This document shows, one piece after another, positions 15,207 through 23,291 of a stretch of 37,604 nt of DNA. A program made the position numbers and the translations under genes. Every line of letters starts with the position of its first letter. Position 1 is the stretch's first letter. The notes below the pieces were generated by a model that was not told where the DNA came from, ran no database searches, and was given only the letters and a program-made list of their open reading frames with translations. Location: NCBI GenBank assembly GCA_043779285.1, contig JAYWEL010000188.1, positions 1-37,604 of the forward strand, read 5' to 3'. The DNA comes from MGR-bin208 sp043779285. Lineage in GTDB: Bacteria > Bacteroidota > Bacteroidia > Chitinophagales > Chitinophagaceae.

Positions 15207-16558
15207 ACGATTTTTGAAATCCAGCGATTACTTTTTATATATACGAATGATGCAATGAATATAATCATCCAGTAAATTATTTCGGCACTCCATGCCCAAA
15301 CCAGCGACAGTTTCCAATAAACCATGATGAAGTATATATAAATAAAGTAGCTTGATATGGCAATTATCTCTATCCACAAATTCACTTTCGTATTTCCTGT
15401 CCCAGTTACCGAATTCAACCAGACAGAGGCAATACACATACCTATAACGCCAATAGACACCATGCGGACAACAGGAATTGCTTCTTGTACAAAAGAATCA
15501 TCCCGGCCATATAAGTTTAAAAAAAATTCGGGAAAAACATTGATTAAAAGACATAAAACCAAAGTGAATGACAAGCTCAAAAGCATAATTTTATTTACCA
15601 GAAAAATTACCCGTTTTCTTTTCCCCTGACCAATAATATTGCTCACCATACTATTGGTAGTACTGGCAAAAGCCCAGATAAAAATGCCGAAAAAACTGAA
15701 AAAATTTCGCATAGTATTGCTGATAGCAAGATCTCTTTCTCCGTAATGTTCAAGTAAAACATAAAAAGTCAACCAGGCAACCACACTTAATGCCCATTGT
15801 AAAATCAAGGGAGATGATTGTCTGAAAATCAAACTGGATAAAGGGTAATTGAATTTGGGGAATTTGAATAAGGAGAATTGATGATACAATTGTTTGTAAA
15901 ATATCAACCCAAAAACGATGAGGACTCCAGCGAACTCGGCTATTATAGAAGCCACAGCGGCTCCATCAAATCCAAGTTTTGGAAACCCCCAATGACCAAA
16001 AATTAATGCATAATCCAACACAATATTTATGAGTGCTTCGGCAAAAAATCCATATTTCAATAGCCGTCCATTATTCGATCCAATGAGAAATGCATTTCCA
16101 ACCTGAAATAAAAAAAGAAAAGGCAAACCCCAAACCCTGATTTTCAGGAAACCAATAGCTTCTTGCTGAACATTTGCTGAATGTAAACTGGCTTTCAGAA
16201 AAAATGGTGCAATGATAAAAGTCAGTGCCATAGAAACAAATGCAAAGGCGAGAGCTATCCAAAGTGCTTGTGTAAACATTTTTCCGATGTCTTCAATTCG
16301 GTTTTCACCTGCTCGTCTGGAAATTAATGCCTGTAATCCATTGTTCAATCCATTGCCTATAACAGCAACCAGCATATAAAAAACTCCTGTGATACCAGCT
16401 ATACCCAATTCTGACTCTCCAAGCTGACCAAGAAAAACATTATTCGTAATAAAGTTTATTTGTGGAACTATCATAGCCATACTGATGGGTAAGGCTATTT
16501 GCAGGATCTGTTTATTGCTGATATTGACTTGTAAGCTAGTAGTTCTCATCTTCTTCAA
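15203..16558 (-). CDS. MATE family efflux transporter
   Basis: A 451-residue integral membrane protein with about twelve predicted helices arranged as two repeats, matching the MatE fold. The N-terminal half has ILQIALPISMAMIVPQINFITNNVFLGQLGE, split by the conserved MATE helix-1 pattern, followed by GLNNGLQALISRRAGE. The second half repeats the pattern with FASTTNSMVSNIIGQGKRK. MATE proteins export drugs or metabolites by Na+ or H+ antiport; the substrate cannot be told from sequence. Start is the ATG at 16558, with a second possible ATG three codons in. It faces away from the DUF3822 gene and converges head-on with folB, overlapping it by four bases. Confidence 0.93.
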   Translation of the reverse strand: MKKMRTTSLQVNISNKQILQIALPISMAMIVPQINFITNNVFLGQLGESELGIAGITGVFYMLVAVIGNGLNNGLQALISRRAGENRIEDIGKMFTQALWIALAFAFVSMALTFIIAPFFLKASLHSANVQQEAIGFLKIRVWGLPFLFLFQVGNAFLIGSNNGRLLKYGFFAEALINIVLDYALIFGHWGFPKLGFDGAAVASIIAEFAGVLIVFGLIFYKQLYHQFSLFKFPKFNYPLSSLIFRQSSPLILQWALSVVAWLTFYVLLEHYGERDLAISNTMRNFFSFFGIFIWAFASTTNSMVSNIIGQGKRKRVIFLVNKIMLLSLSFTLVLCLLINVFPEFFLNLYGRDDSFVQEAIPVVRMVSIGVIGMCIASVWLNSVTGTGNTKVNLWIEIIAISSYFIYIYFIMVYWKLSLVWAWSAEIIYWMIIFIASFVYIKSNRWISKIV

Positions 16559-16752
16559 AGAAGTGCAAACTACATTAAAGCCTTTTCAACACAAAAAACG
16601 ATTGATGGATTTTCGAATTTTGAAATTATTCTTTGAGATTAGATTTAGCTAATTAAAGATTGGAAACCCTCCTTATATCGGCTATTGAATTGTAACCTTA
16701 GCGTGACGGTTTCAAAATTTATATTATTATTGCATGAATCAAATTTAACGAC

Positions 16753-17580
16753 TTGAAACAGTTATTTCATATTACCAAAGAAACAATGGCTGATGCATCT
16801 GTTTTCAATCTATTTTTTGTAATTGGAGACAAACATTGCTGTTTTGGAATTCTTGAAAATTCAAGTCAGGCATTGCAGCAAGTAACATATTATATTTTGG
16901 ATGGCAGAAATGAATTTGCACTTGATGAGGTGTTTGAAAAACATCCTGAACTGAATGCAACATTCAATGAAACGAAAGTGAGTTATTATTATCCGGAGGC
17001 ATTATTATCGCCATCGCATATCAGTAATTTTGAAAATGCAGAAGCAATGCTGGATTCTTTATATGGTCCATCATTCAATCAGGTAATCAATTCTGAAAAT
17101 ATTGGAGAATGGCAAATCAATAATTCATATGCTATTCCAGAAAAAATACACCAGTTCCTGTGCAATAAATATCGTCAGGGAAAATTCTTTCATGAATACT
17201 CCGTTGTATTACGCAAACTTTTAACAGAAACCGGCCATACGGATTCATTGATCATCGATTTTATTCCGGACCAGTTTGCTGTGTATGTCATTCAAAACGG
17301 CCAATTTAAATTTGCACAAAAGCAAGATTATAAAAATGCAGAAGACCTGATTTATTTTCTGGTTAAATTATGTGATCAATTTTCTATTGACCGCCAAAAA
17401 ATAAAGCTGTTGATTTCTGGTTTGATTGATAAAGATTCCGGAATATTTAATTCGCTACAACAATATTTTATTGATATTGAGTTCAGAAAAATGCGGAGAG
17501 AAATTAAAATGGATGAAAACATACACAATGAACCGGCACATTATTTTGTATCTCTTTTTAATCTTTCCACATGCGAATAA
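16753..17580 (+). CDS. DUF3822 family protein
   Basis: A 275-residue protein resembling the Bacteroidota DUF3822 family, thought to have an actin-like ATPase fold, with no established function. The N-terminal FHITKETMADASVFNLFFVIGDKHCCFGIL and C-terminal IKLLISGLIDKDSGIFNSLQQYFIDIEF regions fit that family. TTG at 16753 is the preferred start because FHITKET belongs to the conserved N-terminus; the alternative ATG at 16786 would remove it. It overlaps the start of rsmD by ten bases, a DUF3822-rsmD arrangement that recurs in Bacteroidota as I recall it. That linkage hints at a role near rRNA modification or ribosome assembly, but this is only contextual. The 194-base spacer upstream (16559-16752) shows no clear promoter. 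Confidence 0.8.
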   Translation: MKQLFHITKETMADASVFNLFFVIGDKHCCFGILENSSQALQQVTYYILDGRNEFALDEVFEKHPELNATFNETKVSYYYPEALLSPSHISNFENAEAMLDSLYGPSFNQVINSENIGEWQINNSYAIPEKIHQFLCNKYRQGKFFHEYSVVLRKLLTETGHTDSLIIDFIPDQFAVYVIQNGQFKFAQKQDYKNAEDLIYFLVKLCDQFSIDRQKIKLLISGLIDKDSGIFNSLQQYFIDIEFRKMRREIKMDENIHNEPAHYFVSLFNLSTCE

Positions 17581-18119
17581 TATCTGGTGAGTTGGGTGGA
17601 AGACGGATAAATCCTCCTGCAAATATGCCAAAAACCAGGCCTACAACGGATATTGCGAAAGAAGGTCTGTTTAATATCTTGCAAAATAATCTTGATTTTA
17701 AAGAGTTGAAAACACTGGATATTTTTGGGGGCACTGGTAGCATCAGCTACGAATTGGCGTCAAGAGGTGCTACAGATTTGACGATTGTAGAAATGGACAA
17801 CAAAATGTACGACTTCATTAAAAAAACATCCATTGATTTAAAAATTGAAAATTTCCATGTAATTAAGATGGACGTTTTTAAATATATTTCAACTTGTACC
17901 CTACAGTTTGATTTTATTTTTGCCGGCCCACCATATGCATTAACCACGATAGATGATCTCCCGGTCTTGGTTTTTGAAAAACAGTTATTGAAGTCCGGAG
18001 GATGGTTTATACTGGAACACACACCTAGAAATAATTATGAGAAATTTCCATTCTTTAAAGTAGCACGAAACTATGGCTCTACCATTTTTTCCATTTTTAT
18101 TCAACCCGCAAATGATTAA
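17571..18119 (+). CDS. rsmD: 16S rRNA (guanine(966)-N(2))-methyltransferase RsmD, altered catalytic motif
   Basis: A 182-residue class I SAM methyltransferase of the RsmD family, which methylates G966 (E. coli numbering) in the 30S subunit. MRIISGELGGRRI, RPTTDIAKEGLFNIL (23-37) and the SAM-binding loop LDIFGGTGSIS (49-59) are clear. The catalytic motif IV, normally (D/N)PP(Y/F), reads A-G-P-P-Y here: residue 119 is Gly (codon GGC at 17933-17935) where Asp or Asn is expected. Everything else looks intact, so this could be a clade variant, a loss of activity, or a point mutation. The ATG overlaps the end of the DUF3822 gene, implying translational coupling. Confidence 0.92.
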   Translation: MRIISGELGGRRINPPANMPKTRPTTDIAKEGLFNILQNNLDFKELKTLDIFGGTGSISYELASRGATDLTIVEMDNKMYDFIKKTSIDLKIENFHVIKMDVFKYISTCTLQFDFIFAGPPYALTTIDDLPVLVFEKQLLKSGGWFILEHTPRNNYEKFPFFKVARNYGSTIFSIFIQPAND

Positions 18120-18151
18120 ACAGGAATTGTATTCAGTAAATTGAGCTGCAT

Positions 18152-18159
18152 TAATTTTG
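18152..18159 (+). promoter_or_regulatory. Candidate internal promoter before the cyclo-ligase gene
   Basis: TAATTTTG matches the -7 consensus, 20 bases before the ATG at 18179, with a TTG 22 bases upstream (18127-18129). It could drive the cyclo-ligase-lpxK-rnr-polyprenyl synthase run separately from DUF3822-rsmD. Confidence 0.4.
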
Positions 18160-18178
18160 ATTAAAATACATGTAAAAA

Positions 18179-18748
18179 ATGTACAAAGCAGAAATCAGGG
18201 AATCATATAAAATCAAAAGAGCTGAACTTAGTAGTGCAGATAAAAATCGTTTTGATGATTTGATGTTGATACATTTTCAAACTCTCCCAATTCCATTTTT
18301 ACAAACTTTTCTTTCTTACTGGCCAATTGCTGAAAAGAAGGAAGTGAATACACATTTATTTTCCAACTATCTAGAGTTTCTCAATCCCGGTGCATCATTG
18401 CTTTATCCAAAAACGAATTGGGATGAGCAATCCATGTATGCTATTCAAGTTCATACAGAAACAGAATTTATAAAAAACAAGCACAATATTTATGAACCTT
18501 CAGATGGAAATGAAATCAACCCGGAGGAAATCGATCTGATACTTGTTCCGTTATTGGTTTGTGACATAAAAGGATATCGGGTGGGGTATGGAAAAGGATT
18601 TTATGATAAGTACATGATGAAATGCAGAAAAGATTGTATCAAAATCGGCTTGTCTTATTTTGAACCAGTTGATGCTATTGATGACCTCCATGAATATGAC
18701 TTACCTTTGAACTATTGTATAACGCCTCAAAAAACTTATGTATTCTAA
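18179..18748 (+). CDS. 5-formyltetrahydrofolate cyclo-ligase
   Basis: Uses ATP to convert 5-formyl-THF into 5,10-methenyl-THF, recycling a dead-end folate. The 189-residue protein has the N-terminal basic region YKAEIRESYKIKRAELS, the SYWPIAEKKEVNTH strand-loop, and the diagnostic ATP/folate motif GYRVGYGKGFYDKY (132-145). Length is typical. The stop codon lies inside the start of lpxK, an 11-base overlap, so the two are translationally linked. It shares the one-carbon theme with folB elsewhere in the window but is not adjacent to it. Confidence 0.94.
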   Translation: MYKAEIRESYKIKRAELSSADKNRFDDLMLIHFQTLPIPFLQTFLSYWPIAEKKEVNTHLFSNYLEFLNPGASLLYPKTNWDEQSMYAIQVHTETEFIKNKHNIYEPSDGNEINPEEIDLILVPLLVCDIKGYRVGYGKGFYDKYMMKCRKDCIKIGLSYFEPVDAIDDLHEYDLPLNYCITPQKTYVF

Positions 18749-19826
18749 CTGGTTTCTGAAATCATTTCGGATTCTATTATTGCCAATTGCTATTATTTAT
18801 TGGGGAATAATTTGGGTTCGGAATTTTCTTTTTGATAAAAACATATTTAAATCAACCGCTTTTGGGTTGCCGGTTATTTGTGTAGGAAATTTATCGGTAG
18901 GGGGCACCGGTAAATCACCTATGATTGAATTACTGATTAAAGATTTAAAAGAACAATATAAATTGGCGGTAATAAGCCGTGGTTATAAAAGAAAAACAAA
19001 GGGGTATACGTTAGCTACATCAGATTCAACCGCGTTGGATATAGGCGATGAACCATTGCAATTTTATTTAAAATTTCCGGACATTCCCATTGCAGTTGGT
19101 GAAGAAAGAATCATAGCTATTCCCGAATTGTTACAGGATAAGCCCGAAACAGAAGTAATTCTTTTAGATGATGCATTTCAACACAGGGCTGTAAAACCGG
19201 GTTTCAATATTTTGCTGACAGATCAAACTAATTTGTTTACCCGAGATTTTTATTTACCAACGGGTGATTTGAGAGATTTAAAATCCAGTTATAAAAGAGC
19301 GGACACTATTATTATTACAAAATGTGAACCACAACTTTCGGAAGTAGAAAAAAAGGAAATCATTAAAGAGATCAATCCGCAAAAAAATCAACCAGTTTTT
19401 TTTACTTGCATCGAGTATGATCAACCTTATCACTTAATAACTAATCATAAGATTTCGCTGGATAGGGAAACAGAAGTACTGCTTGTTACCGGTATTGCCA
19501 ATCCCCGGCCATTGGAAAACCTCATCATGGAGAATTGCAAAACATATGAAAGAATGAATTATCCCGATCATCATGTTTTTGTTATCGATGATCTGAATGA
19601 AATAAAAGCAAGATTTAAAGAAATAGAATCGGAAAAGAAAATAATTTTAACAACAGAAAAAGACGCCATGCGTTTATTTAAATTTTATAAGGAAATTGAA
19701 ACCATACCGATGTTTATAATTCCTATTAGGCATCAATTTCTTTTTAATGATGCGGAGCGGTTTAAAGGTATTGTCGTAAATTTCATTAAGAATTTTAATG
19801 CCGGCACAACAAATACAAATGGGTAG
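18738..19826 (+). CDS. lpxK: Tetraacyldisaccharide 4'-kinase
   Basis: Phosphorylates the 4' position of the lipid A disaccharide precursor at the inner face of the cytoplasmic membrane. The 362-residue protein begins with a hydrophobic helix (about 10-31), then a P-loop, VCVGNLSVGGTGKSP-like, at about 47-61 with GGTGKSP, a RGYKRKTKGY stretch, and the catalytic DDAFQHR at 144-150. It ends with a Rossmann-type domain containing LLVTGIANPRPLE. Its presence shows that the organism makes lipid A, as expected for a Gram-negative. The gene overlaps the cyclo-ligase gene by 11 bases and rnr by 29. Confidence 0.96.
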   Translation: MYSNWFLKSFRILLLPIAIIYWGIIWVRNFLFDKNIFKSTAFGLPVICVGNLSVGGTGKSPMIELLIKDLKEQYKLAVISRGYKRKTKGYTLATSDSTALDIGDEPLQFYLKFPDIPIAVGEERIIAIPELLQDKPETEVILLDDAFQHRAVKPGFNILLTDQTNLFTRDFYLPTGDLRDLKSSYKRADTIIITKCEPQLSEVEKKEIIKEINPQKNQPVFFTCIEYDQPYHLITNHKISLDRETEVLLVTGIANPRPLENLIMENCKTYERMNYPDHHVFVIDDLNEIKARFKEIESEKKIILTTEKDAMRLFKFYKEIETIPMFIIPIRHQFLFNDAERFKGIVVNFIKNFNAGTTNTNG

Positions 19827-21819
19827 AAAAAACAGTAAAAAAACAGTACAACATAAGGAATCGAGTAGATCGGTAAAGGGAAGTTTAGAAATAACCCGTT
19901 CCGGGATGGGATTTGTTATCACAGACAAAGGGGAAAAAGATATTTTAATAAGACCCAATGATTTTAATGGGGCATTGCACGGGGATATAGTGAAAGTTAA
20001 ATTGAAAGGCGACGAAAAATCGGGAAAACGAATGACCGGTATAGTTTCTGAAATAATAAAAAGAAAGCAGCAGGAGTTTATTGGTCGGCTTGATGTAAAC
20101 AAAGGGTTTGGCTTTTTCATTGCTGACTCCGACAAAAAGATGCCGGATATTTATATACCAATAAAAAATTTTAATGGAGCGACCGATGGAGAAAAAGTAG
20201 TTGTGCGAATTACAGATTGGCAAACGAATACAAACCGACCGGTTGGTGAAGTGGTATCCATTATGAATGCAGAGGATGTGAATGATTTTGCCATGAAATC
20301 TATTATTCTCAAAGTTGGTTTTCCGATTGAATTTTCGGAAGAAGTACTGGAAGAAACGGCAAGAATCCCGGATAGTATTTCTGTAGCAGAAATTAAAAAG
20401 AGAAAAGATTTTCGTAAAACACTCACGTTTACTATCGATCCATATGATGCCAAAGATTTTGACGATGCCATCTCTTTCAAAAAATTAGAAAATGGGAATT
20501 ATGAAATCGGAGTACACATCGCAGATGTCAGTCATTATGTTGAAGAGGGTACAGAATTAGATAAGTGTGCTTTCGAAAGAGCAACTTCCGTTTATTTACC
20601 CGACCGGGTTAATCCAATGTTGCCCGAACATATTTCGAATGTTCTTTGTTCTCTCAGACCAAAAGAAGATAAATTGACCTTTTCTGCTGTATTTGAGTTA
20701 ACAGCCAAAGGCCAGGTAAAAAACCATTGGTTAGGGAAAACAGTAATTCATTCTAATCATCGATTTACATACGAAGAAGTGCAGGAAATCATTAAAACAC
20801 AACATGGACATTTGAATGAAGAGATCCTTGTTTTAAATGACATCGCTCAATTAATCAGAAAGAAAAGATTTAAAACTGGTGCTATTAATTTTTCATCTCA
20901 AGAAGTAAAATTTAAATTAGATGAAACCGGAAAGCCAATAGGAGTGATGGTGAAAGAAAGTTTTGAAGCCCATCAATTAATTGAGGAATTTATGTTGCTG
21001 GCAAATCGGATTGTTGCAGAAAGCCTGTGGGCAGTTAAAATAGAAAAGAAAGCAATTCCTTTTCCTTACCGGGTACACGATACACCAGACAATGAAAAAT
21101 TATTGCCATTTATTGCATTCGCAAATAAATACGGCCATCATTTTGATATCAGTTCACCGGAAGGGATTGCAAAATCCTTTAATGAAATGCTGGCAACCGT
21201 TAGAGGCAACCCAGAGCAACATGTATTGGAACAACTGGGAATCAGGACTATGGCTAAAGCAATTTATAGTTCTGATAACAAAGGACATTATGGTTTGGGA
21301 TTCAAACACTACTGTCATTTTACATCACCAATCCGAAGGTATCCGGATGTGATTGTACATCGTATTTTACAATCCGTATTAGCCGAAAAACTTCTTGTCG
21401 ACAAAAAAATGGAAGAAAAATGTAAGCATTGCAGTGAACGGGAAAGAAGTGCCATGGAAGCAGAACGGGCTGCTAATAAATATAAGCAGGTAGAGTATAT
21501 GCAAAACTTTATTGGTGATGAATTTGAAGGAATCATCAGTGGCGTATCTTCTTTTGGTTTTTGGGTTGAAACAGTTGAGCATAAATGTGAAGGCCTGGTT
21601 GGCTTAAGCAGTTTGCAGGACTTTGATTTGTTTGATCATAGGGAAGATGAATATGCATTGGTGGGTAAAAGATCTGGAATCAAATTTAGGATGGGAGATA
21701 AGATTACCATTAAAATTATTGCAGCCAATCTGGAAAAAAGACAATTGGATTATGATTGGGTAATAACAAGCGGATTGAAAGAAGCAAAAATGGTTAAAGA
21801 GAAAAAAGTAAAAAAATAA
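19798..21819 (+). CDS. rnr: Ribonuclease R (RNB family 3'-5' exoribonuclease)
   Basis: A processive 3'-5' exoribonuclease able to degrade structured RNA. The 673-residue protein has two N-terminal cold-shock-like OB domains (about 28-155), the RNB catalytic domain with TIDPYDAKDFDDAIS (212-226; Asp214, Asp220, Asp222 and Asp223 coordinate Mg2+), HFTSPIRRYPDVIVHR, and a C-terminal S1 domain (about 575-660, EGIISGVSSFGFWVE). It is slightly shorter than E. coli RNase R because it lacks the N-terminal HTH and the long Lys-rich tail, though it ends KMVKEKKVKK. ATG 19798 or ATG 19819 could be the start; both overlap the end of lpxK. Confidence 0.95.
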   Translation: MPAQQIQMGRKNSKKTVQHKESSRSVKGSLEITRSGMGFVITDKGEKDILIRPNDFNGALHGDIVKVKLKGDEKSGKRMTGIVSEIIKRKQQEFIGRLDVNKGFGFFIADSDKKMPDIYIPIKNFNGATDGEKVVVRITDWQTNTNRPVGEVVSIMNAEDVNDFAMKSIILKVGFPIEFSEEVLEETARIPDSISVAEIKKRKDFRKTLTFTIDPYDAKDFDDAISFKKLENGNYEIGVHIADVSHYVEEGTELDKCAFERATSVYLPDRVNPMLPEHISNVLCSLRPKEDKLTFSAVFELTAKGQVKNHWLGKTVIHSNHRFTYEEVQEIIKTQHGHLNEEILVLNDIAQLIRKKRFKTGAINFSSQEVKFKLDETGKPIGVMVKESFEAHQLIEEFMLLANRIVAESLWAVKIEKKAIPFPYRVHDTPDNEKLLPFIAFANKYGHHFDISSPEGIAKSFNEMLATVRGNPEQHVLEQLGIRTMAKAIYSSDNKGHYGLGFKHYCHFTSPIRRYPDVIVHRILQSVLAEKLLVDKKMEEKCKHCSERERSAMEAERAANKYKQVEYMQNFIGDEFEGIISGVSSFGFWVETVEHKCEGLVGLSSLQDFDLFDHREDEYALVGKRSGIKFRMGDKITIKIIAANLEKRQLDYDWVITSGLKEAKMVKEKKVKK

Positions 21820-21852
21820 TCGATACACAGACATTTATAAAGTAATAAACGA

Positions 21853-22818
21853 ATGCATAGTTTTGAACAGTTGTCTGAAAGATTCACCCATGAGTTTCTT
21901 GGACTTAATTTCCCTGAAGAACCATCTTCACTCTATCAGCCCAATGCGTATTTTTTAAAATTAGGTGGCAAACGAGTTCGCCCTGTTTTATGTTTAATGG
22001 GCAACGAGTTATTTGAAGAAATAATACCCGATGCCTGGCATGCGGCTAATGCGATAGAATTATTTCACAATTTTACGTTGATACATGATGATATCATGGA
22101 TAATGCTCCACTAAGACGTGGTATGCAAACCATTCATGCGTTATACGGTGCTAATACAGCTATGCTTTCAGGTGATGTAATGCTTGTTCATGCGTATGAA
22201 AATTTAAATAAAGTATCTGGGCCAATTCTTCAACCTATTCTTCAGGTATTTAATAATACAGCGAGAAAAGTATGTGAAGGTCAACAGATGGATATGGACT
22301 TTGAGAAAACGGATCAGGTTAATTTGGAAGCATACATAAAAATGATTGAATTGAAAACATCTGTACTGCTTGCAGGTAGTTTAAAAATTGGTGCCATCCT
22401 GGGAGGAGCAGGCAAACGAAACCAAAACCTTTTGTATGAGTTTGGGAAAAAATTGGGTATAGCTTTTCAAATTCAGGATGATTACCTGGATGCTTTTGGT
22501 GATCCGGAAAAATTCGGGAAAAAGCAGGGCGGAGATATTTTGGCCAACAAGAAAACCTTTTTAATGATTCATGCATGGCAAACTGCTTCGGACATGCAAT
22601 TAAATACATTAAAAAATTTGCAGAACCTAGATGAAGCCGAAAAAATAAATACGGTTCTTGAAATATTTAAAACTTGTAAAGTAGATGAATGGGCCCTGCA
22701 ATTGAAAAATAAATATCTTGATGACGCATTGAGTCATTTGGAAGATACTGCCGTATTATCCAAAAGAAAAGAGCCATTATTTCAACTGGCTCAATTCCTG
22801 GTAAAAAGAGAATATTGA
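21853..22818 (+). CDS. Trans-polyprenyl diphosphate synthase
   Basis: A 321-residue head-to-tail isoprenyl diphosphate synthase that condenses IPP with allylic diphosphates. The first Asp-rich motif is DDIMD (79-83) followed by NAPLRRG, and the second is DDYLD (209-213) in FQIQDDYLDAFGD. GGKRVRP (38-44) binds IPP, and a KTS sequence (168-170) fits the conserved Lys-Thr. Chain length cannot be stated firmly. The context (single copy, no carotenoid genes nearby) fits farnesyl, geranylgeranyl or a menaquinone side-chain enzyme. It is the last gene of the plus-strand run starting at 16753 and ends seven bases from a convergent gene. Confidence 0.93.
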   Translation: MHSFEQLSERFTHEFLGLNFPEEPSSLYQPNAYFLKLGGKRVRPVLCLMGNELFEEIIPDAWHAANAIELFHNFTLIHDDIMDNAPLRRGMQTIHALYGANTAMLSGDVMLVHAYENLNKVSGPILQPILQVFNNTARKVCEGQQMDMDFEKTDQVNLEAYIKMIELKTSVLLAGSLKIGAILGGAGKRNQNLLYEFGKKLGIAFQIQDDYLDAFGDPEKFGKKQGGDILANKKTFLMIHAWQTASDMQLNTLKNLQNLDEAEKINTVLEIFKTCKVDEWALQLKNKYLDDALSHLEDTAVLSKRKEPLFQLAQFLVKREY

Positions 22819-22824
22819 TCTGTA

Positions 22825-23166
22825 TTATAGTAACATAGTTATACAACTAATAATAACTATAAGGTCAATAGCTATACTTAAAAAAAATGTTGGAATTGTA
22901 TACCTGGTAGGCAATGCAGCCAGGTTGGTAATAACTGTTGATGCCATAGTCAGGATGGTAATGATCCAAAATGGAAAATAATTTCCCGAAATAATGATTA
23001 TTACAATGGTGATAGGTGTTATGACTGCACCATGCGCTACCATGGCAAAGGCGGCCCAGCCAATCCTGTTCGGTTCTTCATTTATTGCCCAGGTAAAAAA
23101 ACGGGAAAAAATATTTTTTCGGGTAACCGCATTCAACTCAAATTCATAATTAATAGTCTGGTTCAT
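22825..23166 (-). CDS. Small membrane protein of unknown function
   Basis: A 113-residue protein that I do not recognise. After a polar N-terminus (about 1-35, with NIFSRFFTWAINEEPNRIGW) come three hydrophobic segments, about 37-60 (AAFAMVAHGAVITPITIVIIII), 64-85 and 93-113, split here only for description. It is clearly an inner-membrane protein. There is no catalytic motif or cysteine pair. It is transcribed against the polyprenyl synthase gene, with only six bases between the stop codons, and divergently from the APC permease gene, with which it could share a regulatory region. Confidence 0.75.
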   Translation of the reverse strand: MNQTINYEFELNAVTRKNIFSRFFTWAINEEPNRIGWAAFAMVAHGAVITPITIVIIIISGNYFPFWIITILTMASTVITNLAALPTRYTIPTFFLSIAIDLIVIISCITMLL

Positions 23167-23264
23167 TTGGTTTTGTTTTAATGCTACAAAAATGAATCCT
23201 GCAAAAGCATCAAAAACTGACTTTTATTTCTTTGCAGAATGATTTTAATCAGTATTTTCAATTT

Positions 23265-23272
23265 TATTTTTG
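23265..23272 (+). promoter_or_regulatory. Candidate -7 box for the APC permease gene
   Basis: TATTTTTG matches TAnnTTTG and lies 20 bases before the ATG at 23292. The expected -33 position reads TTT instead of TTG. Its position argues against the in-frame TTG at 23232 being the start. Confidence 0.45.
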
Positions 23273-23291
23273 CCCTACAAAAAATCTACGA

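Noticed and set aside
16559..16752. Possible tRNA or small RNA in the MATE-DUF3822 spacer
   Set aside because: No cloverleaf-like complementarity or terminator was found; the region is AT-rich spacer.
23232..23291. TTG start extending the APC permease by 20 residues
   Set aside because: The extra residues (QNDFNQYFQFYFCP...) do not resemble the family N-terminus and would span the TATTTTTG promoter candidate at 23265.
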